Assembly: GCA_001563875.1 (NCBI GenBank) | Contig: LKMN01000001.1 | Coordinates: 1-64,000, forward strand | Direction of reading: 5' to 3' | Source of the DNA: Nanohaloarchaea archaeon B1-Br10_U2g1 | GTDB taxonomy: Archaea > Nanohalarchaeota > Nanosalinia > Nanosalinales > Nanosalinaceae | Length of the DNA: 64,000 nucleotides | Part shown: piece after piece, positions 25,216-34,544 of the stretch | Position numbering within the stretch: the first letter of the stretch is position 1 | Layout: each line of letters begins with the position of its first letter | Program-made: the position numbers and the translations under genes | The notes under the pieces: model-generated | What the model saw: only the letters and a program-made list of their open reading frames with translations | The model's database searches: none | Told to the model about the DNA's origin: nothing

Positions 25216-26556
25216 TTATTTATTTATATTGAGTTTGTCTCCTAAGTAATTTAACCATTCTTGATCTCTCAAGACTGGTTCAGAGAAACTGTAGTCTTCG
25301 ATTTTTTCAGCTACGTAGTGAGGTATACCTTTCTGTTCAAGCTCTTCCGAAAGAAACTGTTTCAGAAACTTTTTTGCATCAACAAACTCTCTGTCTGTCT
25401 TCGCGTAAACTCTATCCCCTTCGATGTAGGTGTTTTCATATTTTGATGTGAACTCTTTGAGATGTTCAAGCCCATGGAAGACGCTGGGACCTTTCACCCT
25501 CTCTACTTTAGGTAGCTCTCTATCCATCTCAAAGAATATTCTCGTCTTCTCGCCTACGTGGTAGCCTGACTTGTATATACGGAAATCTTTTTTCTTCAGC
25601 TCGTCTTCAAGACGTTTTAGGGTCTTACGCATCTGTGGATGGACTACGTCATCAACGGCTTCAGGGTTTTTAAACTCTAGAAGTACGAAGTTCTTCCGTT
25701 TTTCGATCTCCTGTTTAATCTCAAACTCTGTGTATTCTGTTTCATCTTCACGGAAAAACTTCATGCCAGGATCCTCTTGGAATCTCCAGCAAAGATAGAT
25801 AAAACGCGAGTAATTCTCTCGGGTTAGTACAGAGGCAACGTTTCGCTCCCTGTCAACAGGGTCTACAACGACTAAAGGCTCGTTTTCAAACCTCTTTTCA
25901 AGCTTCTGAGGAAGTTCGTCGTGGTGGTTTTCTGGGTCGATTATCTGACTGCTCCTCCATTTTAACGCATTTTCCACAAGTTCTTCAAAACTTCCATATT
26001 TCCCTATTAACACCTCGCACAGGTAACCTGAGAAGCCTTGAACCATCAAAGATGAGCCGTATATGCCTTCGGTTTGAAGGAATTTTTTGAGGATAACGAC
26101 GTCTTTTCTCTGTTCTTTGTCTAGATTTTTGTCGACCCATTTAGAGTGGTGTGGAGTTCTATCAACGCTGCTTTTTATGTTGTCTGGAGATGTTTTGTAG
26201 CAAGGCACTATTTCTGCTTCGTAACCATTTATTTCACCTTTCGTATAGGGGTGTTCTGCATACTCTACTTCGTGTTGTCCGTTGAACTCAGTGAAAACTG
26301 TTTTACCTACCTCTAGTCCTTGGTCTTCTAGTTTTCTTCTATCAACTTCTTTAGGGAAAAGCACAAATATGTCTATATCGTTGTCGTCGCTCATAGCAGT
26401 TCCCCTAGAAGCTGAGCCTGCGAAATGGGTCTCAAGACCGAATTCATCACTGATAAACTCCGATATCTTTTGATACTGTTTTCGAATACCTTCCAACTCT
26501 TTTTCTGAAGGGTATATATCATTGAGTACTTTCTCTCTCAGTCTTTCCCAGTTCAT
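25216..26556 (-). CDS. cca: CCA-adding enzyme (archaeal class I tRNA nucleotidyltransferase)
   Basis: A 446-residue class I enzyme. The nucleotidyltransferase core reads GSASRGTAMSDDNDIDIFVLF (GS and DxD), followed by a palm/neck region with TPHHSKWV and the tail domain. It adds CCA to tRNA ends, required here because neither tRNA in the window encodes CCA. It lies 12 bases upstream of adkA in the same direction. Confidence 0.95.
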   Translation of the reverse strand: MNWERLREKVLNDIYPSEKELEGIRKQYQKISEFISDEFGLETHFAGSASRGTAMSDDNDIDIFVLFPKEVDRRKLEDQGLEVGKTVFTEFNGQHEVEYAEHPYTKGEINGYEAEIVPCYKTSPDNIKSSVDRTPHHSKWVDKNLDKEQRKDVVILKKFLQTEGIYGSSLMVQGFSGYLCEVLIGKYGSFEELVENALKWRSSQIIDPENHHDELPQKLEKRFENEPLVVVDPVDRERNVASVLTRENYSRFIYLCWRFQEDPGMKFFREDETEYTEFEIKQEIEKRKNFVLLEFKNPEAVDDVVHPQMRKTLKRLEDELKKKDFRIYKSGYHVGEKTRIFFEMDRELPKVERVKGPSVFHGLEHLKEFTSKYENTYIEGDRVYAKTDREFVDAKKFLKQFLSEELEQKGIPHYVAEKIEDYSFSEPVLRDQEWLNYLGDKLNINK

Positions 26557-26649
26557 TATGATGCGGTTTACTCGTCGAAACCTATTAATCCTTCGAAAAC
26601 CAATATCCCAGAAACGTTTTTATTAAGCAGCACCATAGTTTTAATCTAT

Positions 26650-27060
26650 ATGTCTAGAAAAGGTGTTTCGCCACTTATCGCAGCAGTTCTGATAATAGCT
26701 TTCACGATGGCCATAGCCGGGGTATTCAGTGAGTGGTCTATAGATCTAGTAGACCAGAGTACTGGTGATGCAGGAGATCATCAAGAGGACATACTTGACT
26801 GCAGTGGGAATAACATAGAATTTTTGGAGGTTAATTACGACGGTGACGAACTAGAAGCTATGATACAGGCAAGCGGTGGAGAGCTTGGAGAAACTTTAGT
26901 TACCGTATATCCCTCGGTTGAGCAGAATGAAACTACTCTTGATGAGGACAGAGATATCGAGACCGTGAGAATAGATCTTTCAGATGTTGAAGAGGAACAA
27001 GAATCTGTTGAGGCTTCATCAATACCATGTGATATGACTAGCGAAATAGAACTTGAATAA
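26650..27060 (+). CDS. Archaeal type IV pilin-like protein
   Basis: A 136-residue secreted protein with a class III signal peptide: short basic SRKG, then the hydrophobic SPLIAAVLIIAFTMAIAGVF that remains on the mature pilin. The prepilin peptidase would cut near KG/VSP. The mature part is acidic and has two cysteines (DCSGN and PCDMT) that may form a disulfide. It may build an adhesion pilus, useful for a host-attached lifestyle. TATA-like TTTTTATTAAG lies about 30 bases upstream. Confidence 0.85.
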   Translation: MSRKGVSPLIAAVLIIAFTMAIAGVFSEWSIDLVDQSTGDAGDHQEDILDCSGNNIEFLEVNYDGDELEAMIQASGGELGETLVTVYPSVEQNETTLDEDRDIETVRIDLSDVEEEQESVEASSIPCDMTSEIELE

Positions 27061-27117
27061 AGAGGACCCAAAGTTAGTTCGTGGAAATAAGAAATAGTTA
27101 GGGGGATGGTCAGGAAT

Positions 27118-27498
27118 CTATTTGACTCCCTTTACGAGCTTCCTGTCATCAATTTCCCAGAAGTCAATTTCTTCTCCTTCCGAAACATCAATGTCCTCTG
27201 GAAGCTGCATCTCTTCAGTCTGGTATGTGTCCATATCCATAACTTGAGCTATATCGCCGTCTTTTGAGACTATTTGTCCTACTTTCTTACTGATATCAGG
27301 ACTCATCATCATAGCGTCTCCTGGCTTTGTAATATGTCTATCTTTGTCGTCAAAGATACCGCGCGCTTTTATCTTGGCTTTTGCAGATCCGTGTTTGCCA
27401 GGACTGGACTTTGACACGCCTCTCACTTCACAAGGTTCATCATCTATTATAACATAGCTTCCTTTTCTAACGCTGGAAGCTTCTACTTGTTTAGGCAT
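27118..27498 (-). CDS. eif5a: Translation factor aIF5A
   Basis: A 126-residue aIF5A. The hypusination loop SSPGKHGSAK carries the target lysine K35. Two beta domains follow (SH3-like and OB). It helps ribosomes past difficult motifs. The histone gene lies 8 bases upstream in the same direction. Confidence 0.96.
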   Translation of the reverse strand: MPKQVEASSVRKGSYVIIDDEPCEVRGVSKSSPGKHGSAKAKIKARGIFDDKDRHITKPGDAMMMSPDISKKVGQIVSKDGDIAQVMDMDTYQTEEMQLPEDIDVSEGEEIDFWEIDDRKLVKGVK

Positions 27499-27505
27499 TA
27501 GAAGA

Positions 27506-27703
27506 TCACTGAGTTGCCATCTTCACGTCTGATCTCTTGACAGTTTTTCTCTCTGCATGATCCGCTACTCTTACAGCTTCTCTTGCAATATCTTCTCCTG
27601 CTTCCTCTACAGCTTCTTTAAGTTCTTCTACTGCGTCTTGGGAAACTCTTTCTGCTCCTGCTTTACGGATAATTCTTTCAATTGGTGCGTTAGGTAGACT
27701 CAT
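27506..27703 (-). CDS. Archaeal histone
   Basis: A 65-residue single histone fold: [58 protein letters not shown]. Length and the [10 protein letters not shown] end are typical of archaeal histones. It wraps DNA as dimers and polymers. Upstream neighbour is the divergent Nob1-like gene. Confidence 0.97.
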   Translation of the reverse strand: MSLPNAPIERIIRKAGAERVSQDAVEELKEAVEEAGEDIAREAVRVADHAERKTVKRSDVKMATQ

Positions 27704-27774
27704 TGTTAATCACATCTTTCAATACTCGAAACAGTTTTTAATATGAATCGGTTCCAAAACCAGAGGGTTACCGA

Positions 27775-27798
27775 AACGGTTTTCACGGTTGAACCGTT
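27775..27798 (+). repeat. Inverted repeat in the Nob1-like leader
   Basis: AACGGTT (27775-27781) and AACCGTT (27792-27798) form a perfect 7-base stem around TTCACGGTTG, 10 bases before ATG 27809. CGGTT recurs nearby (27749). It could be an operator between the divergent histone and Nob1-like genes or an RNA hairpin in the leader. Confidence 0.4.
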
Positions 27799-27808
27799 AG
27801 TAGATGTT

Positions 27809-28273
27809 ATGGTGTTCGTTGTAGATACTAACGTGCTTATTCATGGAAGAGGTAGCTTTCCATTTGATAAGGCGTATCTTGTTCCAGAAGTGCTTCAAGA
27901 AGTGAAGAGCGAGGCTGCCGAAAACATGATTGAAAATGTGGACTATGATTTAGTTGAGCCTTCTGAAGACTCTATTAGAAAGGTTGAAGAGAAGTCAGAG
28001 TCGTTGAATTCTCCTACTTCGCAGACAGATGAAAAGCTGCTAGCTCTAGCTATAGATAAAGGAGGAACGCTTTTAACCGATGATAAGGCATTACAAAATC
28101 TTGCGCTTCATATGCAGGCAGAGTTTAAGGGATTTATTGATGATCCGTTAGAGAAAAGGTTTGAATGGGTTATAGTCTGTAAAAACTGTGGTAACAGGTT
28201 TTCTGGTTCATCGTGCAGTATGTGTGGCTCCAGCGCCTCTAAGAGGAAACAAGTTCGCTATAATTCAAGATAA
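27809..28273 (+). CDS. Nob1-like PIN endonuclease with zinc ribbon
   Basis: A 154-residue protein. The PIN domain begins MVFVVDTNVLIHG with the first catalytic Asp, continues with acidic residues in QTDEKLLALAI and LTDDKAL, and ends in a zinc ribbon CKNCG...CSMCGSS (CxxC, CxxC). This is the Nob1 layout: the enzyme that makes the 3' end of 16S rRNA. ATG 27809 fits the PIN start; the longer frame from 27743 is probably leader. Confidence 0.9.
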   Translation: MVFVVDTNVLIHGRGSFPFDKAYLVPEVLQEVKSEAAENMIENVDYDLVEPSEDSIRKVEEKSESLNSPTSQTDEKLLALAIDKGGTLLTDDKALQNLALHMQAEFKGFIDDPLEKRFEWVIVCKNCGNRFSGSSCSMCGSSASKRKQVRYNSR

Positions 28274-29267
28274 ACTCTTTACATAATATGAGCAGTACGG
28301 GTCCTAGCACTATCCCTTTCAGACCAAGAGTCAGAGGTCCTGCGATAAAACCGACAAATATTATTAAAGGATGTTCATTGAGCTGCTTAGCTCCTATGTA
28401 CGGTCTAAGGAATATTTCTGGGAGGATGTTAACAACTAAAGTTCCAAAACCAAGGATTAACGTACCTTTAACAGGCTCTCCAAAAAGCAGATAGTATAAT
28501 CCAAGAGGAGCGTAAACCATAAACCCTGCTATTACAGGAAGTAAGGCTGCAATCGCGATTACTAAAGCCCAGAAAAGTGTGAAAGCTATCGGAGAGGTAA
28601 CCAAGCCAATCAAGTAAAATCCTATACCTGTCATTATACCTATTATTACGGCTACGGTGAACTGTGTTAGGAATATTCCTCTGAATATTGAGTCTATAGA
28701 GGTAATTAATGTCTTCGCAATCTTCTGTTCCTCGTTAGGTAGGCTCTCTATTACGTGGAATGTTTTCCTCTTTATTTTTCCTCCGTCTTTGTAAAGGTAT
28801 ATCGCGGTGACCAAGTATATTCCTAGGTGCACCATCACCATTGGAATGGAGGCAAGGGTAGATCTCAGATAGTTTTCCAGCCCCACTGAAAGCGTCCCAA
28901 TAAATCCTATGACTTGGGCCCTGAAGTTCTCAGGTAGCTGAAGCAGCTCTACAATGTTATTCACGTTTTGCTGGAGGTCTTGAGCAAATATATTCAGAGA
29001 GTACAGGATGTCGTAAAAATTGTTTATGAAAAGGAACAACGCTATCAAGATAGTACCCATCACGGAGGATATGACTATTATGGAAGATAGTATGTCGTTC
29101 TTGAGTTTCTTGTTAAGCTTTTGGTGTGTAAACCTTAGTAGATAGGCTGTCGCCGCGCCTAGGATCAGCGAGTCAAGAAATGGATATACCACGAGCAAGC
29201 TTCCAAGGACAAGAAGAAAGGCCACCCCTAGTATTTCTCTTTTGAAACGTAGGTTTTCCTCGCCCAT
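28239..29267 (-). CDS. AI-2E family membrane permease
   Basis: A 342-residue multi-pass protein of the AI-2E/UPF0118 family. It has the paired N-terminal helices, a long central loop (about 80-180) and the C-terminal helices with GFIAGPLTLGLKGIVLGPVLLIL, the family hallmark. Some members are Na+/H+ antiporters in haloalkaliphiles; others move small molecules. ATG 29267 is preferred to 29375. Its 3' end overlaps the Nob1-like gene by 35 bases. Confidence 0.88.
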   Translation of the reverse strand: MGEENLRFKREILGVAFLLVLGSLLVVYPFLDSLILGAATAYLLRFTHQKLNKKLKNDILSSIIVISSVMGTILIALFLFINNFYDILYSLNIFAQDLQQNVNNIVELLQLPENFRAQVIGFIGTLSVGLENYLRSTLASIPMVMVHLGIYLVTAIYLYKDGGKIKRKTFHVIESLPNEEQKIAKTLITSIDSIFRGIFLTQFTVAVIIGIMTGIGFYLIGLVTSPIAFTLFWALVIAIAALLPVIAGFMVYAPLGLYYLLFGEPVKGTLILGFGTLVVNILPEIFLRPYIGAKQLNEHPLIIFVGFIAGPLTLGLKGIVLGPVLLILCKEFILNYSELVSS

Positions 29268-29348
29268 ATTATTCTTAGTGTGAGGGCCCCATAAATTACC
29301 ATCGACTAAATGTGTTGTTACGAATTGATGAAAAATCTGGGGAAAGAT

Positions 29349-29357
29349 ATATAAAAA
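29349..29357 (+). promoter_or_regulatory. Strong TATA box of TFB gene
   Basis: ATATATAAA preceded by a purine-rich GGGGAAAG that could serve as BRE. Transcription from about 29380 would leave a leader of roughly 60 bases, long for this genome. Confidence 0.65.
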
Positions 29358-29425
29358 TTGTGGGTTCTTATTCAATACTGTAGTTCAAAGAAAACGAACA
29401 CAAACACTATTCCCAAATTGTAATT

Positions 29426-29431
29426 GGAGGT
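29426..29431 (+). promoter_or_regulatory. Ribosome binding site of TFB
   Basis: GGAGGT, eleven bases before ATG 29443. One of the strongest Shine-Dalgarno sites in the window. Confidence 0.7.
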
Positions 29432-29442
29432 ATAAAAATACT

Positions 29443-30546
29443 ATGACTGATCAAGCTCACAACATCCCTAGAAGGGAGTTCGATGACTATCAGATCCCTG
29501 AGGAATGGGAGACTGAAGAAGACGAAGACGAAAAACAAGAAAAGAAACAGGAAACAGAACAGCAAGAGGAAAACTCTGATAAAGTATCTGCAGAACAGGG
29601 CTATGAAGTAAGAAGAGAAGAAGCCAAAGAAGGAGATACAGTTCTAACCTGTCCAGAATGTGGCGCACAGAGGTTTGAACAAAACTCCGCGCAAGGAGAA
29701 CTAGTATGTGTAGACTGTGGACTTGTAATTGATGAAAACCGTATAGATGAATCCGCAGAATGGAGAGCATTCAACGAAGAAGAGAGAGAGAAGAAAGCAA
29801 GAGCAGGACAACCACTAACATACACAAAACACGACATGGGGGTCTCAACAGAGATCGGAAAAGGATCAGGAGAACTATACAAGGTCTCTGGAAACAAGAG
29901 AGCACAATACTACAGGCTAAGAAAATGGCACAAAAGACTCACTAAGTCGAAAGACAGGAACCTAGGTTTCGCACTGAGCGAACTGAACTCTATGGTTTCA
30001 AACCTGAACCTGCCAGAATCAGTTCACGAAGAGGTTGCAAGACTATACGAGAAAGCAGTAGACCAAGGGCTGGTAAGAGGGCGCTCAATGGAGTCAATAA
30101 TCTCAGCACTACTATACATTGTAGCAAGAAAACAAGGTACTCCGAGAACACTTGACGAAATCAGTGAAGCTTCAGGTATAGAAAAGAGAGAAATCGGAAG
30201 AGCCTACAGATACGTAGCAAGAGAACTGGGACTAAGAATCCTTCCGGCAAAACCGCAGGACTACGTACCAAGATTTGCAGGAAAGCTACAGCTCTCAGGA
30301 GAAGTACAGGCCAGAGCAAGACAGATTCTCAAAGAAGCAAGAGAAAAAGATCTACTTTCTGGAAAAGGACCTACCGGTCTTGCAGCTGCAGCACTCTACA
30401 TTGCAGCAGTACTAGAGGGAGAGAAAAGAACACAGAGAGAGGTAGCAGATGTAGTAGGAGTAACGGAAGTCACAATCAGGAACCGTTACAAGGAACTTGC
30501 TGAAAAGTTAGGGTTAGAGGAAGAACTTGAAGAGAAGAGCAATTAG
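29443..30546 (+). CDS. tfb: Transcription initiation factor B
   Basis: A 367-residue TFB. The zinc ribbon CPECG...CVDCG uses C70, C73, C89 and C92, the B-finger follows (DESAEWRAF), and two cyclin repeats end in a helix-turn-helix (EVADVVGVTEVTIRNRYKEL) that reads the BRE. The 65 residues before the ribbon are an extra acidic, Gln/Glu-rich extension; most archaeal TFBs begin close to the ribbon. It has a strong promoter, long leader and strong ribosome site. Confidence 0.96.
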   Translation: MTDQAHNIPRREFDDYQIPEEWETEEDEDEKQEKKQETEQQEENSDKVSAEQGYEVRREEAKEGDTVLTCPECGAQRFEQNSAQGELVCVDCGLVIDENRIDESAEWRAFNEEEREKKARAGQPLTYTKHDMGVSTEIGKGSGELYKVSGNKRAQYYRLRKWHKRLTKSKDRNLGFALSELNSMVSNLNLPESVHEEVARLYEKAVDQGLVRGRSMESIISALLYIVARKQGTPRTLDEISEASGIEKREIGRAYRYVARELGLRILPAKPQDYVPRFAGKLQLSGEVQARARQILKEAREKDLLSGKGPTGLAAAALYIAAVLEGEKRTQREVADVVGVTEVTIRNRYKELAEKLGLEEELEEKSN

Positions 30547-30579
30547 CCTTCTCTCTTCTTTAACTTATATTATTTCTAT

Positions 30580-31005
30580 TTATTCTTCTAAATAACTTTC
30601 AAGTCTTTTTGCTTCGTTATAATCAGGATCCATAATTTCTATAGCTGTTGAGTCGCTTCTGGATACAAGTTTCTCTAGAATAGAATCTATATTACTTGAT
30701 CTCTCATATAAATTAGATAATATCTTGCTTTCAGGCAAATATTCTCTATGGACTGATAGCCTTATTGAAGGCTCTATGGTGGGGTGCTGGTAGTTTCTCC
30801 AACTTATGGTTGCTCTGTTCGGTGTGATGTTAGTCCCTGACATCTCTATGTCTAGACCATACTGTTCTACTATATCTTCCAGCTCAGAGTCATCTAAAGA
30901 TATCTTGTCTTTAAAGTCTTCTTTAGAGCTGTAGAGCCCGCTACAGGAGTCTCTAGAAGGTTTAAGATGTTCTCGAGGCGTGTTTTCATCGTTTCTGATG
31001 GCCAT
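30580..31005 (-). CDS. Hypothetical protein (141 aa)
   Basis: A soluble acidic protein of 141 residues starting MAIRNDENTPREH. It has mixed strands and helices (ITPNRATISWRN, PSIRLSVHREYLPE) and no recognised motif. It is convergent with TFB. Confidence 0.6.
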   Translation of the reverse strand: MAIRNDENTPREHLKPSRDSCSGLYSSKEDFKDKISLDDSELEDIVEQYGLDIEMSGTNITPNRATISWRNYQHPTIEPSIRLSVHREYLPESKILSNLYERSSNIDSILEKLVSRSDSTAIEIMDPDYNEAKRLESYLEE

Positions 31006-31156
31006 CACATGTTACCTATTATATGTTTTGTTGTTACGGCTTATATAGTGTTTATTGTGAAGTTGGATACAGATTGTATAGCTACTGTTTATCTAAACAT
31101 CATAATACCTCAGATATTACGGCATAATTCGCTAGGACTGTTAATGCTCAGACTTG

Positions 31157-32269
31157 CTAAGGCTTATTATCCGACTCGGAAAGTTCTCTGATAATAGTTT
31201 TTATGTCATTAATAGGTGCATCAGTTCGGAAACCTGTTGGGGAAAAGTGCGTCCTTGAAACAGGATAACCTTTCGTTCCTATTTCTTCAATAACTCTTCT
31301 TCTTTTAGGTACTGATATTTTCATATTGGATGCAAGCTCGTGGATGTCATAAAACGGTGCCAGGAGCTCTCCCTCATTATGTAGCATCTTGACCATCTCG
31401 AGGCTTCCCTCCCACTCTTTAGGAATTTTTTCCAGTACTTTCTCAGTAAAACGTATATCTATAATCTTGCCTGTCCAGAGAGGTCCGGCTATCTCGGTTT
31501 TTGAGCCGCAGTTTTCACATCTTTCAACTCGTTCAAGTTTCCTCCATCTACAGCTCCTACAGAAAGATAGAAATCCTATGTTATCCAAGTTCTTATTGGT
31601 ACGTTTCTTTGACTCTGTTACGCGGCCTATAACCCGACTGTAATGTCTTTCATGGAAACATATACGTGGCTCGAATGCCTTGTCATATCTTGCAAAGTTT
31701 TGGAAAACCTCCTTAATATATATTCTTAGAGCAGTCTCATGCATGAAGCTGTTCTTTAATGGTTCTGAGCTGTACCTTCTCCTACAGGTCTTCTTATAGC
31801 TTCCTGTAGGCACCGCATTATCTGTAGCTGTTAAACCGATAAGGCTCTGGTGGTTTGCGGCTCTAGCTGTAGAGTCCAGGTAGTTGGTAAAAGGTCCGAA
31901 AGGATCTATGTCTATTAAGTGAAAGTAGTTCCGATAATCGCTTAGTAAGACGTTAGCATCTCTTTTGTGTGTCTCAGCCTCCACATTGTTGGCCTCTAGA
32001 GCTTTCTGAATACTTTTCACCGCCTCAGGGTTTGCGTCGTTCAAATGTAGCTCAGTGGATATTTTGGAGTATCTAAGACCTCTTATACCTGAGGCTGATA
32101 AGGCGTCACATACCCGGAAGTCCTCGGTTTCTACCGCTTCTCTAAAAACCTTTCCGGCTATCTCTGATATATCTCTGTTGAGAACCATCTCTGAGTTGTA
32201 AAATACTTCTGAGTCCTTTCCGGGCTCTTCTTCATTGGGCACGTACAGTATGTAGCCTCTCTCTTCCAT
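31157..32269 (-). CDS. trm1: tRNA (guanine-26-N2) dimethyltransferase
   Basis: A 370-residue Trm1. The SAM-binding segments LSASGIRGLRYSK and LNDANPEAVKSI are followed by DIDPFGPFTNYLDSTARA with the family DPFG motif. A zinc site (CRSCRWRK...CENCG) sits in the C-terminal domain. It makes m2,2G26 in tRNA. Start ATG 32269 is fixed by GGAGGT six bases upstream; the 28 extra residues up to 32353 are not part of the family. Confidence 0.95.
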   Translation of the reverse strand: MEERGYILYVPNEEEPGKDSEVFYNSEMVLNRDISEIAGKVFREAVETEDFRVCDALSASGIRGLRYSKISTELHLNDANPEAVKSIQKALEANNVEAETHKRDANVLLSDYRNYFHLIDIDPFGPFTNYLDSTARAANHQSLIGLTATDNAVPTGSYKKTCRRRYSSEPLKNSFMHETALRIYIKEVFQNFARYDKAFEPRICFHERHYSRVIGRVTESKKRTNKNLDNIGFLSFCRSCRWRKLERVERCENCGSKTEIAGPLWTGKIIDIRFTEKVLEKIPKEWEGSLEMVKMLHNEGELLAPFYDIHELASNMKISVPKRRRVIEEIGTKGYPVSRTHFSPTGFRTDAPINDIKTIIRELSESDNKP

Positions 32270-32274
32270 GTTTA

Positions 32275-32280
32275 ACCTCC
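32275..32280 (-). promoter_or_regulatory. Ribosome binding site that fixes the trm1 start
   Basis: Minus-strand GGAGGT, followed by TTAAAC and then ATG. It decides for 32269 over the earlier in-frame ATG. Confidence 0.8.
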
Positions 32281-32364
32281 TGAACCAAATCTTTTTAAAG
32301 AAGCCATCGGCTAAAAAACAGTAACGTTTATTTAGTTTATCCCTAATCTTCAAACCGGACAGGG

Positions 32365-32373
32365 TTTATAAGC
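32365..32373 (+). promoter_or_regulatory. TATA box of the ATP synthase operon
   Basis: TTTATAAGC, so transcription should start near 32395, right at the GGTGGA ribosome site (32397-32402) before the GTG start of atpH. It is the only clear promoter seen for the nine-subunit operon. Confidence 0.65.
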
Positions 32374-32408
32374 TTCTCTGTTTTAGAGCTTAATGCGGTG
32401 GATTAAAA

Positions 32409-32726
32409 GTGGTTAATGTAGTTCAGGAAGTAAAGAATGCGGAAAAAGACGCGGAATCAATAGTGGCCGAAGCCGAAGAGGACAAGAAAGAAATAATAAG
32501 TTCTGCAAAGCAGGAAGCCAAAGAAATAGTTCAAGAGACAGAAGACAGTATCGAAAAAGAAAAACTTGAAGAAATGGACAGATTCAAGGAAAAAGTAAAT
32601 CAAGAAAAAGAAGAAATAATTGAAGAAGGTAGAGAGGAAGCTAACAAGATTAGAGATAAAGCCGCAGATAACTTAGATGATGTAGAAAGTTTTCTCTGGA
32701 ACAATTTTGAGTCAGAGTTCCTTTAG
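32409..32726 (+). CDS. atpH: A-type ATP synthase subunit H
   Basis: A 105-residue coiled-coil protein (VKNAEKDAESIVAEAEEDKKEIISSAKQEAKEI) forming part of the peripheral stalk with subunit E. First gene of the operon; GTG start with GGTGGA seven bases upstream. Long heptad repeats throughout fit subunit H. Confidence 0.88.
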   Translation: MVNVVQEVKNAEKDAESIVAEAEEDKKEIISSAKQEAKEIVQETEDSIEKEKLEEMDRFKEKVNQEKEEIIEEGREEANKIRDKAADNLDDVESFLWNNFESEFL

Positions 32727-32753
32727 AGGTGTTTAGAAATCAAACCTGCAGAA

Positions 32754-34532
32754 ATGGATAAAATATCGGTTACAGGACCTAAAAAAGAGCTTGAAACAGT
32801 TATAGAGAGGCTCTATGATTTACAGGTACTTGACATTGAACATTATGAAGGTGAACTAGATACAGGATCGCCTTTTGATGAATCAGAAGATCTATCCGAA
32901 CTCTTAGTTGATATACGGTCCTTAATATCAAAACTTCCTAAAGTTGAGAACTCTGAAGAAAGGAACATTTCTATAGAAGAACTTCAGGAAAAGATACCTG
33001 AGATAAATGAAGTTATTGAGTCTTCCGAAGAAGAAAGAAGTAATATCGAAAGAAAGCTTTCAGAAACAAAGGAAAGACTCAAATATTATAGAAGACTCAA
33101 AGGAACAAATCTCAAGATAGAAGATCTAAAGGGGACAAAGAATCTTGATGTATATATAGGAAAAATAAAGGCTGAAAGATTTGAAGAAAGCTTAAAGGCA
33201 GATGACTATGAGTTGCTCAAAGGACAGAAAGCAACAGTAATAGTATACAAAAAAGGATCAGAAGAGATTGAAGATGCTATAAGAAAATATTCCAAAGAAG
33301 ATTATGGACTTACTGAGACAAGTTATGAAGGTAGTATAAGACAAGTAATAAGTGAGTTAGAAAGAGAAAGAGATGAACTCAAACAGGAATTAAACAGTAT
33401 TAAACAAAGGCTGGAAAAACTATCTAAGGAATGGTCAGCTGTACTCAGAAATAAAGAGAAATTCTTAATGGAGAAAGTAGAGAAAGCTGAGGCGCCAATA
33501 AACTTCGCCACCACCACAAATGCATTTATAGCACAAGGATGGGTGCCTTCCGAAAAATACAGAGAGGTCAAAGAAACCTTAGCTGAAGTTGCTGAAGGCA
33601 ACATCTACGTCCAGAAAGAGGAAACTGAAGAAGAACCTCCTGTCAAACACGAAAATAACAGATTAGTACAGCCCTTTGAGGATTTCACAGATCTAATAGC
33701 AGTACCAAGGTATAACGAGATAGATCCTTCATTTATGCTTTTGATCACGTTCCCACTTTTCTTCGGACTGATGATCGGAGACATAGGATACGGGCTAGGA
33801 AGCGCAGTAGTATTTCTAGCAGGTATGAAGATGGTTCCGGAGGCATCTGACATGTTCAAGGCACTGCTTTGGACCTCGGGAGCAACCGTTCTCTTCGGTG
33901 CAATATACGGAGAGATGTTTGGATTCCAGATATATGAGTCTCCGTTCTACAGAGCCGATTACTGGACAGAGATATTCTATATCTCATTGGGAATAGGTGT
34001 AGCCCATATCAATCTAGGACTCCTATTCGGAGCATACAACGAATATGTAAGCCATGGGATCATGGAGGCGGTCTACGCCAAACTATCATGGATAGTCTTA
34101 GAGATAGCTGCAGTCGGAGGCTACCTAGTATATGCAACATACGGCAGCACACCAGGAACAGCGGTCATAATGGGTCTAGGAATCCCGGCAGTAGCAATGA
34201 TCTTCAAGGGAGAAGGAGTTGAGGGTATAGTAGAGATACCAAGCCTAGTATCAAATATAATCTCTTACCTAAGACTGTTCGGAGTCTGTATGGCAGCATA
34301 CACACTTGCAGGTACAGCGAACGCAATCGCGGCTCCAGGACTAACCTCGGGAACAGTGATAGGTGTGGCTTCAGGGGTAGTAATCCTGATTGGAGCACAC
34401 ACAATGCTTACATTCATTAAAATCCTAGAAGGCGCTATTCAGGGCATCCGACTCCACTATGTGGAGATGTTTGGATGGTTCTATGAAGGCGGCGGAAGAA
34501 AATACGCTCCATTCGGAGCAAAATCCAAGTAA
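32754..34532 (+). CDS. atpI: A-type ATP synthase subunit I (a-subunit)
   Basis: A 592-residue membrane subunit. The first 310 residues are a cytoplasmic coiled-coil/alpha-beta arm that binds the stalks. The rest has about seven or eight hydrophobic helices, including LVSNIISYLRLFGVCMAAYTLAGTANA with the conserved arginine facing the K ring. It forms the ion half-channels. It is somewhat short for the family. Confidence 0.95.
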   Translation: MDKISVTGPKKELETVIERLYDLQVLDIEHYEGELDTGSPFDESEDLSELLVDIRSLISKLPKVENSEERNISIEELQEKIPEINEVIESSEEERSNIERKLSETKERLKYYRRLKGTNLKIEDLKGTKNLDVYIGKIKAERFEESLKADDYELLKGQKATVIVYKKGSEEIEDAIRKYSKEDYGLTETSYEGSIRQVISELERERDELKQELNSIKQRLEKLSKEWSAVLRNKEKFLMEKVEKAEAPINFATTTNAFIAQGWVPSEKYREVKETLAEVAEGNIYVQKEETEEEPPVKHENNRLVQPFEDFTDLIAVPRYNEIDPSFMLLITFPLFFGLMIGDIGYGLGSAVVFLAGMKMVPEASDMFKALLWTSGATVLFGAIYGEMFGFQIYESPFYRADYWTEIFYISLGIGVAHINLGLLFGAYNEYVSHGIMEAVYAKLSWIVLEIAAVGGYLVYATYGSTPGTAVIMGLGIPAVAMIFKGEGVEGIVEIPSLVSNIISYLRLFGVCMAAYTLAGTANAIAAPGLTSGTVIGVASGVVILIGAHTMLTFIKILEGAIQGIRLHYVEMFGWFYEGGGRKYAPFGAKSK

Positions 34533-34544
34533 AAACAATATTTG

